Positions 1 to 11,420 are shown, numbered from the stretch's first letter. The stretch: 54,909 bases of DNA from Giesbergeria sp. (GCA_023150295.1 JAKLLE010000018.1:1-54909); one strand, 5' to 3'. A program made the numbers and translations. Notes: generated by a model not told the origin, from the letters alone.

Positions 1-1
1 C

Positions 2-88
2 GAGGGAGCACTGCGGGTCACCCACGGGGGAATCGATGCGATAGCGCTGCGCATTCTTCCTGACAACCGCAAAGTGCTCAAATATTGA
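2..88 (+). CDS. Possible 3' end of an unidentified gene (partial)
   Basis: An open frame enters from the left edge and stops at TGA 86-88 after 28 codons, giving a tail ending ...RILPDNRKVLKY. It has protein-like composition, but no family can be assigned from so short a piece, and the opposite strand is also open here. The tail overlaps the perfect inverted repeat at 74-92. Treat as tentative. Confidence 0.25.
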   Translation, partial: EGALRVTHGGIDAIALRILPDNRKVLKY

Positions 89-92
89 GCAC
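74..92. promoter_or_regulatory. Perfect 8-bp inverted repeat (possible operator or end-of-gene hairpin)
   Basis: GTGCTCAA, a 3-base ATA spacer, then TTGAGCAC. It overlaps the stop of the partial frame at the left edge. The rest of 93-291 is unusually AT-rich for this window in its first 100 bases and holds no gene I can support. Without a T-run the hairpin is not a typical terminator. An operator or a rho-independent-like hairpin are both possible. Confidence 0.35.
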
Positions 93-291
93 CGAAGTGT
101 TTCCGCCATGTTGCGGTTTTGAATTTTGCAAGTCCCTCGAATGGGAGGAGTGTTCCCGTTGGGCAGTGCTTAAAAAGCTACCAAATGCGAATGCCCGTAA
201 GCAAATGTTGCCTGGCTGGTTCAGTGGCAGCACATGGCAGACAAGCGGCAGCGCCGCCACCAAGCCTGTGGCCCGCAGGCCACAGGGTGTA

Positions 292-1602
292 TCAGGGATA
301 AAGCCCGCGCATTTCGCGCGCATGCAGTATGCGCTGGCAGGCCACGATGAAGGTGGCCGTGCGCAGGCTCACGCGGTGCTCCTGCGCCACCTGCCACACC
401 CCGGCAAAGGCCTCCTTCATCACGCGCACCAGGCGGGCGTTGATCTCGTCCTCGCTCCAGAAGAAGCTGGAGAAGTCCTGCACCCATTCGAAGTAACTCA
501 CCGTCACGCCGCCTGCGTTGGCAATCACGTCAGGCAGCACCAGCACGCCCTTGTCGTGCAGGATGTCGTCGGCCTCTGGCGTGGTGGGGCCGTTGGCGCC
601 CTCGATCACCATCCTGGCCTTGATCCTGCCCGCGTTGTCCCGGGTGATCTGGCCCTCGAGCGCGGCGGGGATCAGGATCTCGCAGTCCACGCCCCAGAAG
701 GCGTCTGCATCCAGCACCTCGGCGCCGGGGAAGCCGCCCACGCCGCCGTTCTCGGCCACATGGCGCAGCAGCTCGGGCACATCCAGGCCTGCTTCGCGGT
801 AGATGCCGCCCGTGTGGTCCTGCACGGCGACGATGCGCGCGCCTGCGTCGGCAAACAGCTTGCCCGCAATGCCGCCCACGTTGCCAAAGCCCTGTACGGC
901 CACGCGTGCGCCTTCGATCGTCAGGCCTATGTGGTGCGCGGCTTCCACGCCCACGGTGTACACGCCACGGCCCGTGGCTTCGCGGCGACCCAGCGAGCCG
1001 CCCAGATGGATGGGCTTGCCGGTCACCACGCCGGTGGCAGTCTCGCCCACGTTCATGGAGTAGGTGTCCATCATCCAGGCCATCACCTGCTCGTTGGTGT
1101 TCACGTCGGGCGCGGGAATGTCCTTGGTGGGGCCGATGATGATGCCGATCTCGCTGGTGTAGCGGCGCGTGAGGCGCTCCAGTTCCCCGCGCGAGAGCTT
1201 GCGCGGATCGACGCGGATACCGCCCTTGGCGCCACCGTAGGGCACGTTCACCGCGGCGTTCTTGATCGACATCCAGGCCGACAGGGCCATCACTTCGGAC
1301 AAGGTCACGTCCTGGTGAAAGCGCACGCCGCCCTTGCCGGGGCCGCGACTGGTGTTGTGTTGCACGCGGTAGCCCTCGAAGTGGGCCACGGTGCCGTTGT
1401 CCAGTTCAATGGGTACGTCCACGATCAGCGCCCTTTTGGGGCGCTTGAGCGTTTCCACCCAGCGTGCCAGGTTGCCCAGGTAGGGCGTGACACGATCCAC
1501 CTGCTGCAGGTAGATGCCCCAAGGGCCGAGTTTGTCGGCCTGCAGGTACGAGGGCAGGGGATGGGTGTTCAGGGAGCCGGAGGTTCCGGAGAGGTTCTGC
1601 AT
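292..1602 (-). CDS. gdhA: Glutamate dehydrogenase (Glu/Leu/Phe/Val dehydrogenase family)
   Basis: Catalyses reversible oxidative deamination of glutamate to 2-oxoglutarate and ammonia in the cytoplasm. 436 residues, the usual length of the hexameric bacterial enzymes. The N-terminal dimerisation/substrate domain has [11 protein letters not shown] (about 86-96) and the catalytic-lysine motif PYGGAKGGI (Lys126). The Rossmann domain has QGFGNVGG, and the C-terminal part has the conserved [13 protein letters not shown] segment. The ATG at 1602 is preferred over one 33 bases upstream because AAGGA sits 8 bases before it. NAD preference is likely but not read from sequence. It shares direction with the upstream ppk2, but a promoter-like sequence lies between them. 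A GC hairpin at 264-285 follows the gene without a T-run. Confidence 0.93.
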   Translation of the reverse strand: MQNLSGTSGSLNTHPLPSYLQADKLGPWGIYLQQVDRVTPYLGNLARWVETLKRPKRALIVDVPIELDNGTVAHFEGYRVQHNTSRGPGKGGVRFHQDVTLSEVMALSAWMSIKNAAVNVPYGGAKGGIRVDPRKLSRGELERLTRRYTSEIGIIIGPTKDIPAPDVNTNEQVMAWMMDTYSMNVGETATGVVTGKPIHLGGSLGRREATGRGVYTVGVEAAHHIGLTIEGARVAVQGFGNVGGIAGKLFADAGARIVAVQDHTGGIYREAGLDVPELLRHVAENGGVGGFPGAEVLDADAFWGVDCEILIPAALEGQITRDNAGRIKARMVIEGANGPTTPEADDILHDKGVLVLPDVIANAGGVTVSYFEWVQDFSSFFWSEDEINARLVRVMKEAFAGVWQVAQEHRVSLRTATFIVACQRILHAREMRGLYP

Positions 1603-1637
1603 GCGTTGTTTCCTTGTGGGATAAGAGCAAGGCACGC

Positions 1638-1667
1638 AGCTTAGGCGCGGGGGTGGGGCTTGTCCAA
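1638..1667 (-). promoter_or_regulatory. Candidate sigma-70 promoter of gdhA
   Basis: On the minus strand TTGGAC (1667-1662), an 18-base spacer and TAAGCT (1643-1638) form a plausible -35/-10 pair, with a predicted start near 1631, about 30 bases before the gdhA ATG. Inferred by eye only. Confidence 0.4.
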
Positions 1668-1684
1668 GGCCAGTCTTTTCGGTG

Positions 1685-1705
1685 GTTATGCGTCAAATGC
1701 ATAAC
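1685..1705. promoter_or_regulatory. Inverted repeat with LysR-type (T-N11-A) appearance upstream of gdhA
   Basis: GTTATGC, seven bases, GCATAAC. Its centre (1695) is about 64 bases upstream of the predicted gdhA start, the usual position of a LysR-family recognition site. No lysR gene is present in the window, so the regulator is unknown. Confidence 0.35.
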
Positions 1706-1725
1706 AGTGACAAAGCGGGGATCGC

Positions 1726-2637
1726 TCACTCCACTTTGAAGTCGGCCAGTGCGGGGTCGCCCGGTGGGTAGCGCAGGTCCAGGTTGCGCAGCACCTCGCG
1801 CAGCACGGTGGCGATCATCAGGTTGCGGTGCGTCTTGGAGTCGGCCGGGACGATGGTCCAGGGTGCCCAGGGCGTGTGGGTGGCGGCCAGCAGTTGCTCG
1901 TAGGCGTGCTGGTACTGGCTCCACTGCTTGCGCGCGTCGATGTCGCTCATGGCGAACTTCCAGTGCTTGGTGGGGTCGTCCAGGCGCTCCTGCAGGCGCT
2001 GGCGCTGTTCCTCGTGGCTGATGTGCAGCATGAACTTGAGCACGATGGTGCCCGTCTGGCTCAGCATGCGCTCAAAGTCGTTGATGTGGCCGTAGCGCTG
2101 GTGCTGCTGCTCGGGCGTGATCCAGCCATTGACCACGGGCACCAGCACGTCTTCGTAGTGGCTGCGGTTGAAGATGGTGATGTCGCCCGCCTGCGGAACC
2201 TGCTGGTGGATGCGCCAGAGGTAGTCGTGCGCGCGCTCGGCCTCGTTGGGCGCCTTCCAGCCCACGGTGTGCACGCCCAGTGCACTCATGCGGCCAAACA
2301 CGCCGCGGATGGTGCCGTCCTTGCCCGAGGTGTCCGTGCCCTGCAGGATCACCAGCAGCTTGTGGCGCCGGTCAGCGTAGAACAGGTTCTGCAGTTCGTC
2401 CAGCTCCAGCGCGAGCGACTCCACCAGCGCCTTGTCCTGGTTCTTCTCGCCGGTGGAAAAGGGCTTGTCTGTGGGGTCAAAGTCCTGCAGCGAGACCTCG
2501 TCCCGGTGCTTGCCTGTCTTGCGCCGCTCGGGCTGGCCATCGTCGCGCAGGTCTGGCGCCCCGGTGCCCACACCGGGCTGCCAGCGGCTCCAGCGTTTGG
2601 CCAGGTCTTTGTTGCGGCTCGCAAAAGGGGCTTGCAT
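1726..2637 (-). CDS. ppk2: PPK2-family polyphosphate:nucleotide phosphotransferase
   Basis: Transfers phosphate from polyphosphate to nucleoside mono- or diphosphates in the cytoplasm. About 303 residues. Walker A GTDTSGKDG (residues 100-108) is followed by the PPK2 signature GVHTVGWKAPNEAERAHDYL and the Walker B-like segment DITIFNRSHYEDVLVP. This is a single-domain enzyme. Whether it favours AMP or ADP cannot be decided by eye. The ATG at 2637 is chosen over one 27 bases upstream because AAGGAG lies 6 bases before it. TTCACA-17-TAAGCT upstream on the minus strand is a possible promoter. A copy of the three-hairpin repeat lies in the intergenic region shared with the divergent PACE gene. Confidence 0.92.
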   Translation of the reverse strand: MQAPFASRNKDLAKRWSRWQPGVGTGAPDLRDDGQPERRKTGKHRDEVSLQDFDPTDKPFSTGEKNQDKALVESLALELDELQNLFYADRRHKLLVILQGTDTSGKDGTIRGVFGRMSALGVHTVGWKAPNEAERAHDYLWRIHQQVPQAGDITIFNRSHYEDVLVPVVNGWITPEQQHQRYGHINDFERMLSQTGTIVLKFMLHISHEEQRQRLQERLDDPTKHWKFAMSDIDARKQWSQYQHAYEQLLAATHTPWAPWTIVPADSKTHRNLMIATVLREVLRNLDLRYPPGDPALADFKVE

Positions 2638-2693
2638 GCAGGTCTCCTTGGTGGTTCTCCGCACAGCTTAACCGCGTGTGACAGGTTTGTGAA

Positions 2694-2760
2694 TGCTATC
2701 AAAATAATAGCTATTCGCGCTTGCTGTGATTGCCCTGGATGCCAATTTTGCTCGAAATCA
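2694..2760 (+). repeat. Three-hairpin dispersed repeat, copy 1
   Basis: First module GCTATCAAAATAATAGC (5-bp stem), then a CGCGCTTG segment, then a GCCAATTTTGC palindromic module. It lies between the divergent ppk2 and PACE-transporter genes. See the finding on this family. Confidence 0.85.
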
Positions 2761-2810
2761 CCATGCCCCTGGTCTTGGGTGCCCTGCCGAAAGCGCCGCT
2801 TGCGGCGCGG

Positions 2811-2816
2811 TACCAT
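2811..2816 (+). promoter_or_regulatory. Candidate -10 element for a leaderless PACE transcript
   Basis: TACCAT ends 9 bases before the ATG at 2826, so transcription would begin at or within a few bases of the start codon. No Shine-Dalgarno is present. The same arrangement is seen before glcE (14362). No good -35 was found. Confidence 0.35.
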
Positions 2817-2825
2817 GCGCGCCTG

Positions 2826-3302
2826 ATGTCTTCTCCTGCCCTGATTGCCGGGCTGCAGGGCGTGCGCCGCCGTGTGGTCTATGTCTCCATTTACGAACTC
2901 ATTGCCATTGCGGTGGTCACCGTGGGGCTGGCCCGCTACACCGGGCAGGACATGGGCCACTCGGGGATCATGGCCGTGGTCTCCTCGGCGGTGGCCGTGG
3001 CGTGGAACATCCTCTTCAACACCTTGTTCGAGCGCTGGGAAGCGCGCCAGGCCGTGCGCGGGCGCAGCCTGCGCCGGCGGGTGGCACATGCCATTGGCTT
3101 CGAGGGAGGGCTGGTGTTCACCCTGGTGCCGCTGTTTGCCTGGTGGTTCGAGATCAGTCTGTGGGAGGCGTTTCTCATGGACCTGGGCCTGATCGTGTTT
3201 TTCCTGTGCTACACCTTTGTGTTCAGTTGGGTGTTCGACAAGCTGTTCGGCTTGCCCGCATCGGCCCTGGGGTCTGCGGCGCTGGGCGCGGTGGAAAAGT
3301 AG
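2826..3302 (+). CDS. PACE (AceI-like) proton-coupled efflux protein
   Basis: Small inner-membrane multidrug efflux protein of 158 residues with four helices, arranged as two bacterial transmembrane pair repeats. Both repeats show the family signatures: RRVVYVSIYE followed by VAWNILFNTLFERWE in the first, and RVAHAIGFEGGL followed by CYTFVFSWVFDKLFG in the second. The Glu of the first repeat is the residue linked to proton coupling in AceI. Family members export chlorhexidine, other biocides or short diamines; the natural substrate here is unknown. The in-frame ATGs upstream of 2826 add a non-conserved extension without a ribosome site. The start rests on the family N-terminus. Confidence 0.88.
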   Translation: MSSPALIAGLQGVRRRVVYVSIYELIAIAVVTVGLARYTGQDMGHSGIMAVVSSAVAVAWNILFNTLFERWEARQAVRGRSLRRRVAHAIGFEGGLVFTLVPLFAWWFEISLWEAFLMDLGLIVFFLCYTFVFSWVFDKLFGLPASALGSAALGAVEK

Positions 3303-3321
3303 CCGGTAAAATCCCGCCCTG

Positions 3322-3400
3322 CCCCCAAGGAGCGTTGCAGCAGATCCCCTGCCGGATCTGTCAGGCTTGGGGAATCCAGTCACCCGCAACGACGCTCACC
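3322..3400 (+). promoter_or_regulatory. SAH (S-adenosylhomocysteine) riboswitch upstream of metH
   Basis: The layout of the SAH aptamer (Rfam RF01057) is visible. P1 pairs CCCCAAG (3323-3329) with CTTGGGG (3366-3372). The conserved GGAGCGTTGC follows P1. An inner stem pairs AGATCC (3342-3347) with GGATCT (3354-3359). CAGG precedes the P1 closing strand. The pseudoknot pairs GAGCG (3330-3334) with CGCTC (3393-3397). It ends about 30 bases before metH. In this class SAH binding turns expression on, which fits clearance of SAH through homocysteine remethylation. Confidence 0.9.
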
Positions 3401-3431
3401 TGTTCCGGGTTGTATTGCACAGGTGGGCCGC

Positions 3432-6167
<2,736 letters not shown>

Positions 6168-6246
6168 CCCGAGGTTGACCTTTCGGGCCCGAGGGGCGGG
6201 TTGGCTTTCTTGACGGCATGGGCAGAGCCCCCCAGACTTGCATGCC

Positions 6247-8289
6247 ATGAGCCCGTCCCTCCCACCGTCCGGCATGCCAGCGCATGCGCTGCAAGCGCTG
6301 GCGGCCTTGTGCGCTGCGCAAGACGAGCCCCAGTTTTCGGAGCGCGTTCTGGGCTATCTGCGCACGCTGCCGGGCGTCGCGCGCGCCGAGGTGGTGCCCG
6401 CCAACGGCCCGCCGCCAGCGGCCAGTGCGCGCGCCTATGCCTGGACGGACGACGCTGCGGGCACCAGGGTGCTGGCGCTGGAGCTGGAGGACGCAGCGGC
6501 CTTTGCCCCCTGCGAGCCCTGGCTGGCCTCGTTGTGCCAGGTGCTGGAGCGCCTGGGGCAGGCCCAGCGGCTGCAGGCCCTGGCGCAGCAGTTGCAGCGC
6601 AGCGAGCAGCGCTTTCGAGATCTGTTCAACAACTCCCCCGACCCGTGCTGGATCATCGAGAACGGCGTGTTCACCGACTGCAACCGGGCGGCGGTGCAGG
6701 CCTTGGGCTATGCGCAGCGTGAGGACATCCTGCAGCACCCCTCGCGGCTTTCGCCCGAATTCCAGCCCGATGGCCGCACCTCGTTCGAAAAGGCCGAGGA
6801 AATGATGCAACGCGCCATGCGCGACGGCCTGGCGCGTTTTGAATGGGAGCATTGCCGCGCCGATGGCCGCAGCCTTCCGGTGGAGGTGACGCTGGCGCGG
6901 CTGGAGCTGCAGGACCATGCCGTGCTGTACTGCGTCTGGCGCGACATCACCGACCGCAAGCAGGCCGAGGACGAGGCCTACCAGCTCGCATTTTTCGACC
7001 CACTGACCGGCCTGCCCAACCGGCGCCTGCTGCACGACCGGCTGCAGCAAAGCATGGCTGCCAGCGCGCGCAGCGGCAAGTACCGCGCCTTGCTGTACCT
7101 GGATCTGGACCACTTCAAGACCCTCAACGACACCCATGGCCACGGGCTGGGGGACCGCCTGCTGGTCGAGATGGCGCAGCGCCTGCGCACCTGCGTGCGC
7201 GAGGGGGACACCGTGGCGCGCCTGGGCGGAGACGAATTCGTGTTGCTGGTGCAGCAGCTCGACGAAGACCTGGAAACCGCCGTGGCCCAGGCGGACAAGA
7301 TTGGCGACAAGGTGGTGGCGCAGCTCTCCCGTCCCTGTGCACTCGGTACGGTGGAGTACCAGGGCAGCGCCAGCGTGGGGGTGTCCATGTTCCTGGGCCA
7401 TGCGCTGGGCACCGACGAACTTCTGAAGCGTGCCGACCTGGCCATGTACCAGGCCAAGGATGCCGGGCGCAACACGGTGCGGTTCTTCGATCCGGCCATC
7501 CAGGCGCGGCTCAACGCCCGCGCCTCGCTGGAGTCAGACCTGCGCCAGGCCGTGCCGCGCAACGAGCTGGTGTTGCACTACCAGCCGCAGGTGGACACCA
7601 GCGGCCGCTGCATGGGGGTAGAGGCCCTGGTGCGCTGGGAGCACCCGCAGCGCGGGCGGGTGCCGCCGCTGGACTTCATCCCGCTGGCCGAGGCGACGGG
7701 CCTGATCCTTCCCATCGGACAGTGGGTGCTGAGCGAAGCTTGCCGCACCATGGCTGCGTGGCAGACCGACCCGCGCCTGGCCGGGCTGGGCATGGCCGTG
7801 AATGTGAGCGCGCGCCAGTTCCACCAGCCCGATTTTGTGCACGCGGTGCGTGAGCAGTTGCGCCTGCATGCCATCGCCCCTGCGCTGCTCAAACTCGAAA
7901 TCACCGAAAGCATGCTGCTGGAGAACATCGAGCAGACCATAGAAACCATGCAGGCGCTCAGGGTGCTGGGGGTGCGCTTTTCGCTGGACGACTTTGGCAC
8001 GGGCTACTCATCGCTCAACTACGTCAAGCGCCTGCCGCTGGACCAGATCAAGATCGACCAGTCCTTTGTGCGCGACATCCTGAGCGACCCCAACGATGCG
8101 GCCATCTGCCGCACCGTGATTGCCATGGGGCGCAGCCTGGGTCTGTCCACGCTGGCCGAGGGGGTGGAGCAGCCCGCGCAGTGGGACTACCTGGCCCAGG
8201 AGGGGTGTGATGCGGCCCAGGGCTACCTGTACGCGCGGCCCATGCCGCTGCCGGAGCTGCTGGCCTGGATGGAGCGCCAGCCCCAGTGA
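6247..8289 (+). CDS. PAS-GGDEF-EAL cyclic-di-GMP signalling protein
   Basis: 680 residues, with no obvious transmembrane segment or signal peptide, so probably cytoplasmic. The N-terminal ~115 residues are unassigned, then comes a PAS domain (about 118-240, starting SEQRFRDLFNNSPDPCW). The GGDEF domain has an intact GGDEF (327-331) and an RxxD inhibitory site (REGD) five residues before it. The EAL domain has intact EAL (459-461), LEITES, DDFGTGYSSL and KIDQSFV. Both catalytic halves therefore look competent; which dominates cannot be told. Start is uncertain: ATG 6247 is used, with TTG 6238 and ATG 6274 as alternatives, and no strong ribosome site is visible. It is followed by the convergent aroK. 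Confidence 0.92.
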   Translation: MSPSLPPSGMPAHALQALAALCAAQDEPQFSERVLGYLRTLPGVARAEVVPANGPPPAASARAYAWTDDAAGTRVLALELEDAAAFAPCEPWLASLCQVLERLGQAQRLQALAQQLQRSEQRFRDLFNNSPDPCWIIENGVFTDCNRAAVQALGYAQREDILQHPSRLSPEFQPDGRTSFEKAEEMMQRAMRDGLARFEWEHCRADGRSLPVEVTLARLELQDHAVLYCVWRDITDRKQAEDEAYQLAFFDPLTGLPNRRLLHDRLQQSMAASARSGKYRALLYLDLDHFKTLNDTHGHGLGDRLLVEMAQRLRTCVREGDTVARLGGDEFVLLVQQLDEDLETAVAQADKIGDKVVAQLSRPCALGTVEYQGSASVGVSMFLGHALGTDELLKRADLAMYQAKDAGRNTVRFFDPAIQARLNARASLESDLRQAVPRNELVLHYQPQVDTSGRCMGVEALVRWEHPQRGRVPPLDFIPLAEATGLILPIGQWVLSEACRTMAAWQTDPRLAGLGMAVNVSARQFHQPDFVHAVREQLRLHAIAPALLKLEITESMLLENIEQTIETMQALRVLGVRFSLDDFGTGYSSLNYVKRLPLDQIKIDQSFVRDILSDPNDAAICRTVIAMGRSLGLSTLAEGVEQPAQWDYLAQEGCDAAQGYLYARPMPLPELLAWMERQPQ

Positions 8290-8865
8290 TCAGGAGGCCG
8301 CGTGCGGCGTGAGGCCCGCGAGATCCAACTGCATCACGATCATGTTCACCAGTGTGCCCACGGAGGGGCGGCCGGTTTCGATGACGAAATGCGCTGCCTG
8401 CCGGTACAGCGGGTCGCGCTGGGCGTACAGCTCGCGCAGGCGCTCCAGCGGCTGCGCCACCTGCAGCAGGGGGCGGGTTTTGTCGTGGCGGATGCGGCGG
8501 AAGATGTCGTCGGGCGAAGCGCGCAGGTACATCACGGCGCCAAAGCGGCGCAGGCAGTCGCGGTTCTCGGGGCGCAGCACGGCGCCGCCGCCGGTGGACA
8601 GCACCATGCCGCCGGGGCGCCGGGCAATGTCGGCCAGGGCCTCGGACTCCAGCGCGCGAAAGCGCTCCTCGCCCTCGGCCTCGAAGAACTGGCGAATGCT
8701 GCAGCCCAGTTGCTTTTCGAGGTGGTGGTCCAGATCGACAAAGGGCACGCCCATGCGCTGGGCCAGTTGCCGCCCCACGGTGGACTTGCCCGCACCCGGC
8801 ATGCCCACCAGTGCGCAGCGCAAGGGCGCCGGGCTGGCGGTGGGAGGCTGCGCAGAGGGCGTCAT
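8290..8865 (-). CDS. aroK: Shikimate kinase
   Basis: Phosphorylates shikimate at the 3-hydroxyl in the chorismate pathway. 191 residues. P-loop GMPGAGKSTVG near the N-terminus, the shikimate-binding segment VDLDHHLEKQLGCSI, STGGGAVLRPEN, and the lid region RPLL. The ATG (8865-8863) overlaps the TGA of fpr as ATGA, so translation is coupled to the upstream gene. The usual aroK-aroB pairing is not seen here, so a second copy near aroB is possible. The stop abuts that of the convergent PAS-GGDEF-EAL gene with no intergenic DNA. Confidence 0.93.
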   Translation of the reverse strand: MTPSAQPPTASPAPLRCALVGMPGAGKSTVGRQLAQRMGVPFVDLDHHLEKQLGCSIRQFFEAEGEERFRALESEALADIARRPGGMVLSTGGGAVLRPENRDCLRRFGAVMYLRASPDDIFRRIRHDKTRPLLQVAQPLERLRELYAQRDPLYRQAAHFVIETGRPSVGTLVNMIVMQLDLAGLTPHAAS

Positions 8866-9635
8866 TTTTCGACGAAGGCGCGCTCGATCACAAAGTCGCC
8901 GGGGCGCGTGGTGTTGCCTTCCTCGAAGTCGGCATGCTCCAGCATGTGCTTGAGGTCGGCCAGCATCTCGGGGCTGCCGCACAGCATCACGCGGTCGTTG
9001 ATCGGGTCCAGCGCGGGCAGGCCCAGGTCGGTGAACAGCTTGCCGGACTTGATGAGGTCGGTGATGCGGCCCTGGTTGCGGAAGGGCTCACGCGTAACCG
9101 TGGGGTAGTACTTGAGCTGCTGGCTCACCAGCTCGCCCAAAAATTCGTGCTGGGGCAGTTCCTGGGTGATGTAGTCGTGGTAGGCCAGCTCGTTGACCTG
9201 GCGCACGCCGTGTACCAGCACCACATGCTCGAAGCGTTCGTAGGTTTCCGGGTCGCGGATCACGCTCATGAACGGTGCCAGGCCCGTGCCGGTGGACAGC
9301 AGATACAGCCGCTTGCCCGGCAGCAGGTAGTCGATGAGCAGCGTGCCCGTGGGCTTCTTGCCCACGATGATGTTGTCACCCACCTGGATGTTCTGCAGGC
9401 GCGAGGTCAGTGGGCCGTCGGGCACCTTGATGGAGAGGAACTCCAGTGTTTCCTCGTAGTTGGCGCTGGCAATGCTGTAGGCGCGCAGCAGCGGCTTGTC
9501 GTTCACCTTCAGGCCGATCATGGTGAAGTGCCCGTTGGAGAACCGCAGCGCCGGGTCCCGCGTGGTGGTGAAGCTGAAAAGCCGATCCGTCCAGTGGTGC
9601 ACGGTCAGCACGCGTTCTTCGTGAAATGCGCTCAT
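8862..9635 (-). CDS. fpr: Ferredoxin/flavodoxin-NADP+ reductase
   Basis: FAD enzyme moving electrons between NADPH and ferredoxin or flavodoxin. 257 residues, matching the bacterial subclass. The FAD-binding segment RAYSIASANYEE (RxYS motif), the phosphate-binding region VGKKPTGTLLIDYL, the NADP motif GTGLAPFMSVIRDPE and the C-terminal VIERAFVEK are all present. First gene of an fpr-aroK pair on the minus strand. No Shine-Dalgarno is evident before the ATG; the upstream region 9636-9812 is AT-rich relative to its surroundings and probably holds the promoter. Confidence 0.92.
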   Translation of the reverse strand: MSAFHEERVLTVHHWTDRLFSFTTTRDPALRFSNGHFTMIGLKVNDKPLLRAYSIASANYEETLEFLSIKVPDGPLTSRLQNIQVGDNIIVGKKPTGTLLIDYLLPGKRLYLLSTGTGLAPFMSVIRDPETYERFEHVVLVHGVRQVNELAYHDYITQELPQHEFLGELVSQQLKYYPTVTREPFRNQGRITDLIKSGKLFTDLGLPALDPINDRVMLCGSPEMLADLKHMLEHADFEEGNTTRPGDFVIERAFVEK

Positions 9636-9812
9636 GGTGTGGTCAGTCAGGATAGAAAGAGAAAAGGAGGCGGAAGGTCTTATTGCGCCAATATCGCTAG
9701 TTTCTTCGATTTGTTATTGCTTTGGGGCATAAGACAAACGACGCATCCAAGCACCCCATGGCACGGGAAAACCCGCATATTGTCCGTCAAACCCGCAGTG
9801 CATGGCCAGGCT

Positions 9813-11357
9813 TCAATCGTGCAGCGTGCGCCGGTACTGCATGGCCTCGGCCACATGGGCCACTTGCGTGCCTTCGGCGCCCGCCAGATCGGCGATGGTG
9901 CGGGCCACCTTGAGCGCCCGGTGCGTGGCGCGGGCCGACCAGCCCAGCCGTGCCGCGGCGGTCTGCAGAAACTGCGCCGCTGCGGGCTCCAGCCGGGCCT
10001 GGGTGTCGATCTGCTGCCCGTGCAAAGCCTGGTTGGGCGCGCCCTGGCGCTGCAAGGCCCGTTGGCGGGCCAGGGCCACGCGCGAGCGCACCACGGCGCT
10101 GGCCTCGCCTGCGCTGGCCTGCAGCAGCTCTTGCGGTGCCAGGGCAGGCACTTCCACATGCAGGTCGATACGGTCCAGCAGCGGGCCGCTGAGCTTGGCC
10201 TGGTAGCGCGCCACCTGGTCGGGGGTGCAGCGGCAGGCGCGCCGTGCATCCCCCCGGTGCCCGCAGGGGCAGGGGTTCATGGCGGCAATGAGCTGAAAGC
10301 GCGCCGGGAACTCAGCGCTCTGCGCTGCGCGCGCAATGGTGATGCGTCCGGTCTCCAGCGGTTCGCGCAGCGCTTCGAGCGCGGCGCGCGGGAACTCGGG
10401 CAGCTCGTCCAGGAACAGCACCCCGTGGTGCGCCAGTGAAATCTCCCCCGGCCTGGGTGGCGAGCCCCCGCCCACCAGCGCCACGGCGCTGGCCGTGTGG
10501 TGTGGCTGGCGTGTGGGTCTGCGGGCCCAGTGCTCCAGCGCAAAGCTGCCCGCCAGACTGGCCACGGCGGCGCTCTCCAGCGCTTCGTCCACGGCCATGT
10601 CGGGCAGCAGGCCGGCAAAGCGCTGTGCCAGCATGGACTTGCCCGAACCCGGCGGCCCCGACATCAGCAGGCTGTGCCCGCCTGCGGCGGCAATCTCCAG
10701 CGCGCGCTTGGCGGCGGCCTGCCCCTTCACGTCTGCCAGGTCAGGGTAGGGGGTGGCCGCTCGCGCTGGCTGGGGCTGCATGCGCGCCCAGCCGCCGCCA
10801 TCGGTGGCGGCGTCTTCCAGGGGCAGGGCGGCAGCGCCGTCGGGCAGGAACGGCTGCACCACATCCAGCAGATGGCGCGCACGCCAGACCTGGGTGCCGG
10901 GCACCAGTGCGGCCTCCTCGGCGCTGCCCGGAGGCAGCACCAGGCGCACGCCGGCCTGCATGCCGTGCAGCGCCAGGCTGGTGGCCAGGGCGCCGCGCAC
11001 CGGGCGCAGTTCGCCCGAGAGCGAAAGTTCCCCCGCAAACTCCCAACCCGCCAGGCGTGCCGCGTCGATCTGGCCGCTGGCGGCCAGGATGCCCAGGGCA
11101 ATGGGCAGGTCGAAGCGGCCCGAGTCCTTGGGCAGGTCGGCAGGGGCCAGGTTCACGGTGATGCGCTTGTTGCTGGGGAACTCCAGGCCCGCGTTCATCA
11201 GTGCCGAGCGCACGCGCTCGCGGGCCTCCTTCACCTCGACCTCGGCCAAGCCCACCAGCGTGAAGCTGGGCAGGCCGTTGGCCAGGTGCACCTCCACGGT
11301 GACGGGCGCTGCGGCCAGGCCCAGCAGCGCGCGGCTTTGCACCAAAGCAAGACTCAT
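9813..11357 (-). CDS. comM: ComM/YifB-family AAA+ ATPase (Mg-chelatase-like)
   Basis: Members act as branch-migration helicases during natural transformation. 514 residues, the usual length. The N-terminal ChlI-type domain (SLALVQSRALLGLAAAPVTVEVHLA) precedes Walker A GPPGSGKS near residue 230 and Walker B HHGVLFLDELPEF. The cysteine cluster NPCPCGHRGDARRACRC and the C-terminal Mg_chelatase_C region (WSARATHRALKVARTIADLAG) follow. Start MSLALVQSR at 11357 agrees with the family N-terminus; an ATG 18 bases upstream is unlikely. It diverges from the porin-glnK-amtB operon, so the intergenic region carries control elements for both. Confidence 0.93.
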   Translation of the reverse strand: MSLALVQSRALLGLAAAPVTVEVHLANGLPSFTLVGLAEVEVKEARERVRSALMNAGLEFPSNKRITVNLAPADLPKDSGRFDLPIALGILAASGQIDAARLAGWEFAGELSLSGELRPVRGALATSLALHGMQAGVRLVLPPGSAEEAALVPGTQVWRARHLLDVVQPFLPDGAAALPLEDAATDGGGWARMQPQPARAATPYPDLADVKGQAAAKRALEIAAAGGHSLLMSGPPGSGKSMLAQRFAGLLPDMAVDEALESAAVASLAGSFALEHWARRPTRQPHHTASAVALVGGGSPPRPGEISLAHHGVLFLDELPEFPRAALEALREPLETGRITIARAAQSAEFPARFQLIAAMNPCPCGHRGDARRACRCTPDQVARYQAKLSGPLLDRIDLHVEVPALAPQELLQASAGEASAVVRSRVALARQRALQRQGAPNQALHGQQIDTQARLEPAAAQFLQTAAARLGWSARATHRALKVARTIADLAGAEGTQVAHVAEAMQYRRTLHD

Positions 11358-11403
11358 CGGCGGTGTTCTCCCCAATCAAGTGCAAGGCAGGGGCGGGGCC
11401 TGG

Positions 11404-11420
11404 TGCACCACGGCGGTGCG
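11404..11420. promoter_or_regulatory. NtrC-type enhancer site
   Basis: TGCACC, five bases, GGTGCG matches the NtrC consensus (TGCACC-N5-GGTGCA) with one mismatch. Its centre lies about 109 bases upstream of the start predicted from the sigma-54 promoter, a typical enhancer distance. Confidence 0.7.

Noticed and set aside
264-285. Hairpin CCTGTGGCC/GGCCACAGG after gdhA as an intrinsic terminator
   Set aside because: The stem is good but no T-run follows on the minus strand, so it was not annotated as a terminator.
85-1644. Long plus-strand open frame opposite gdhA
   Set aside because: It mirrors gdhA in a GC-rich genome, has low-complexity His/Ala/Gly composition and no recognisable domain. 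Similar antisense frames opposite metH, the RND pump, nosZ, nosR and nosD were dropped for the same reason.
3303-3431. Possible frameshifted N-terminal domain of metH
   Set aside because: The 129 bases hold the SAH riboswitch and no sequence resembling the homocysteine-binding domain; the split is real rather than a frameshift.
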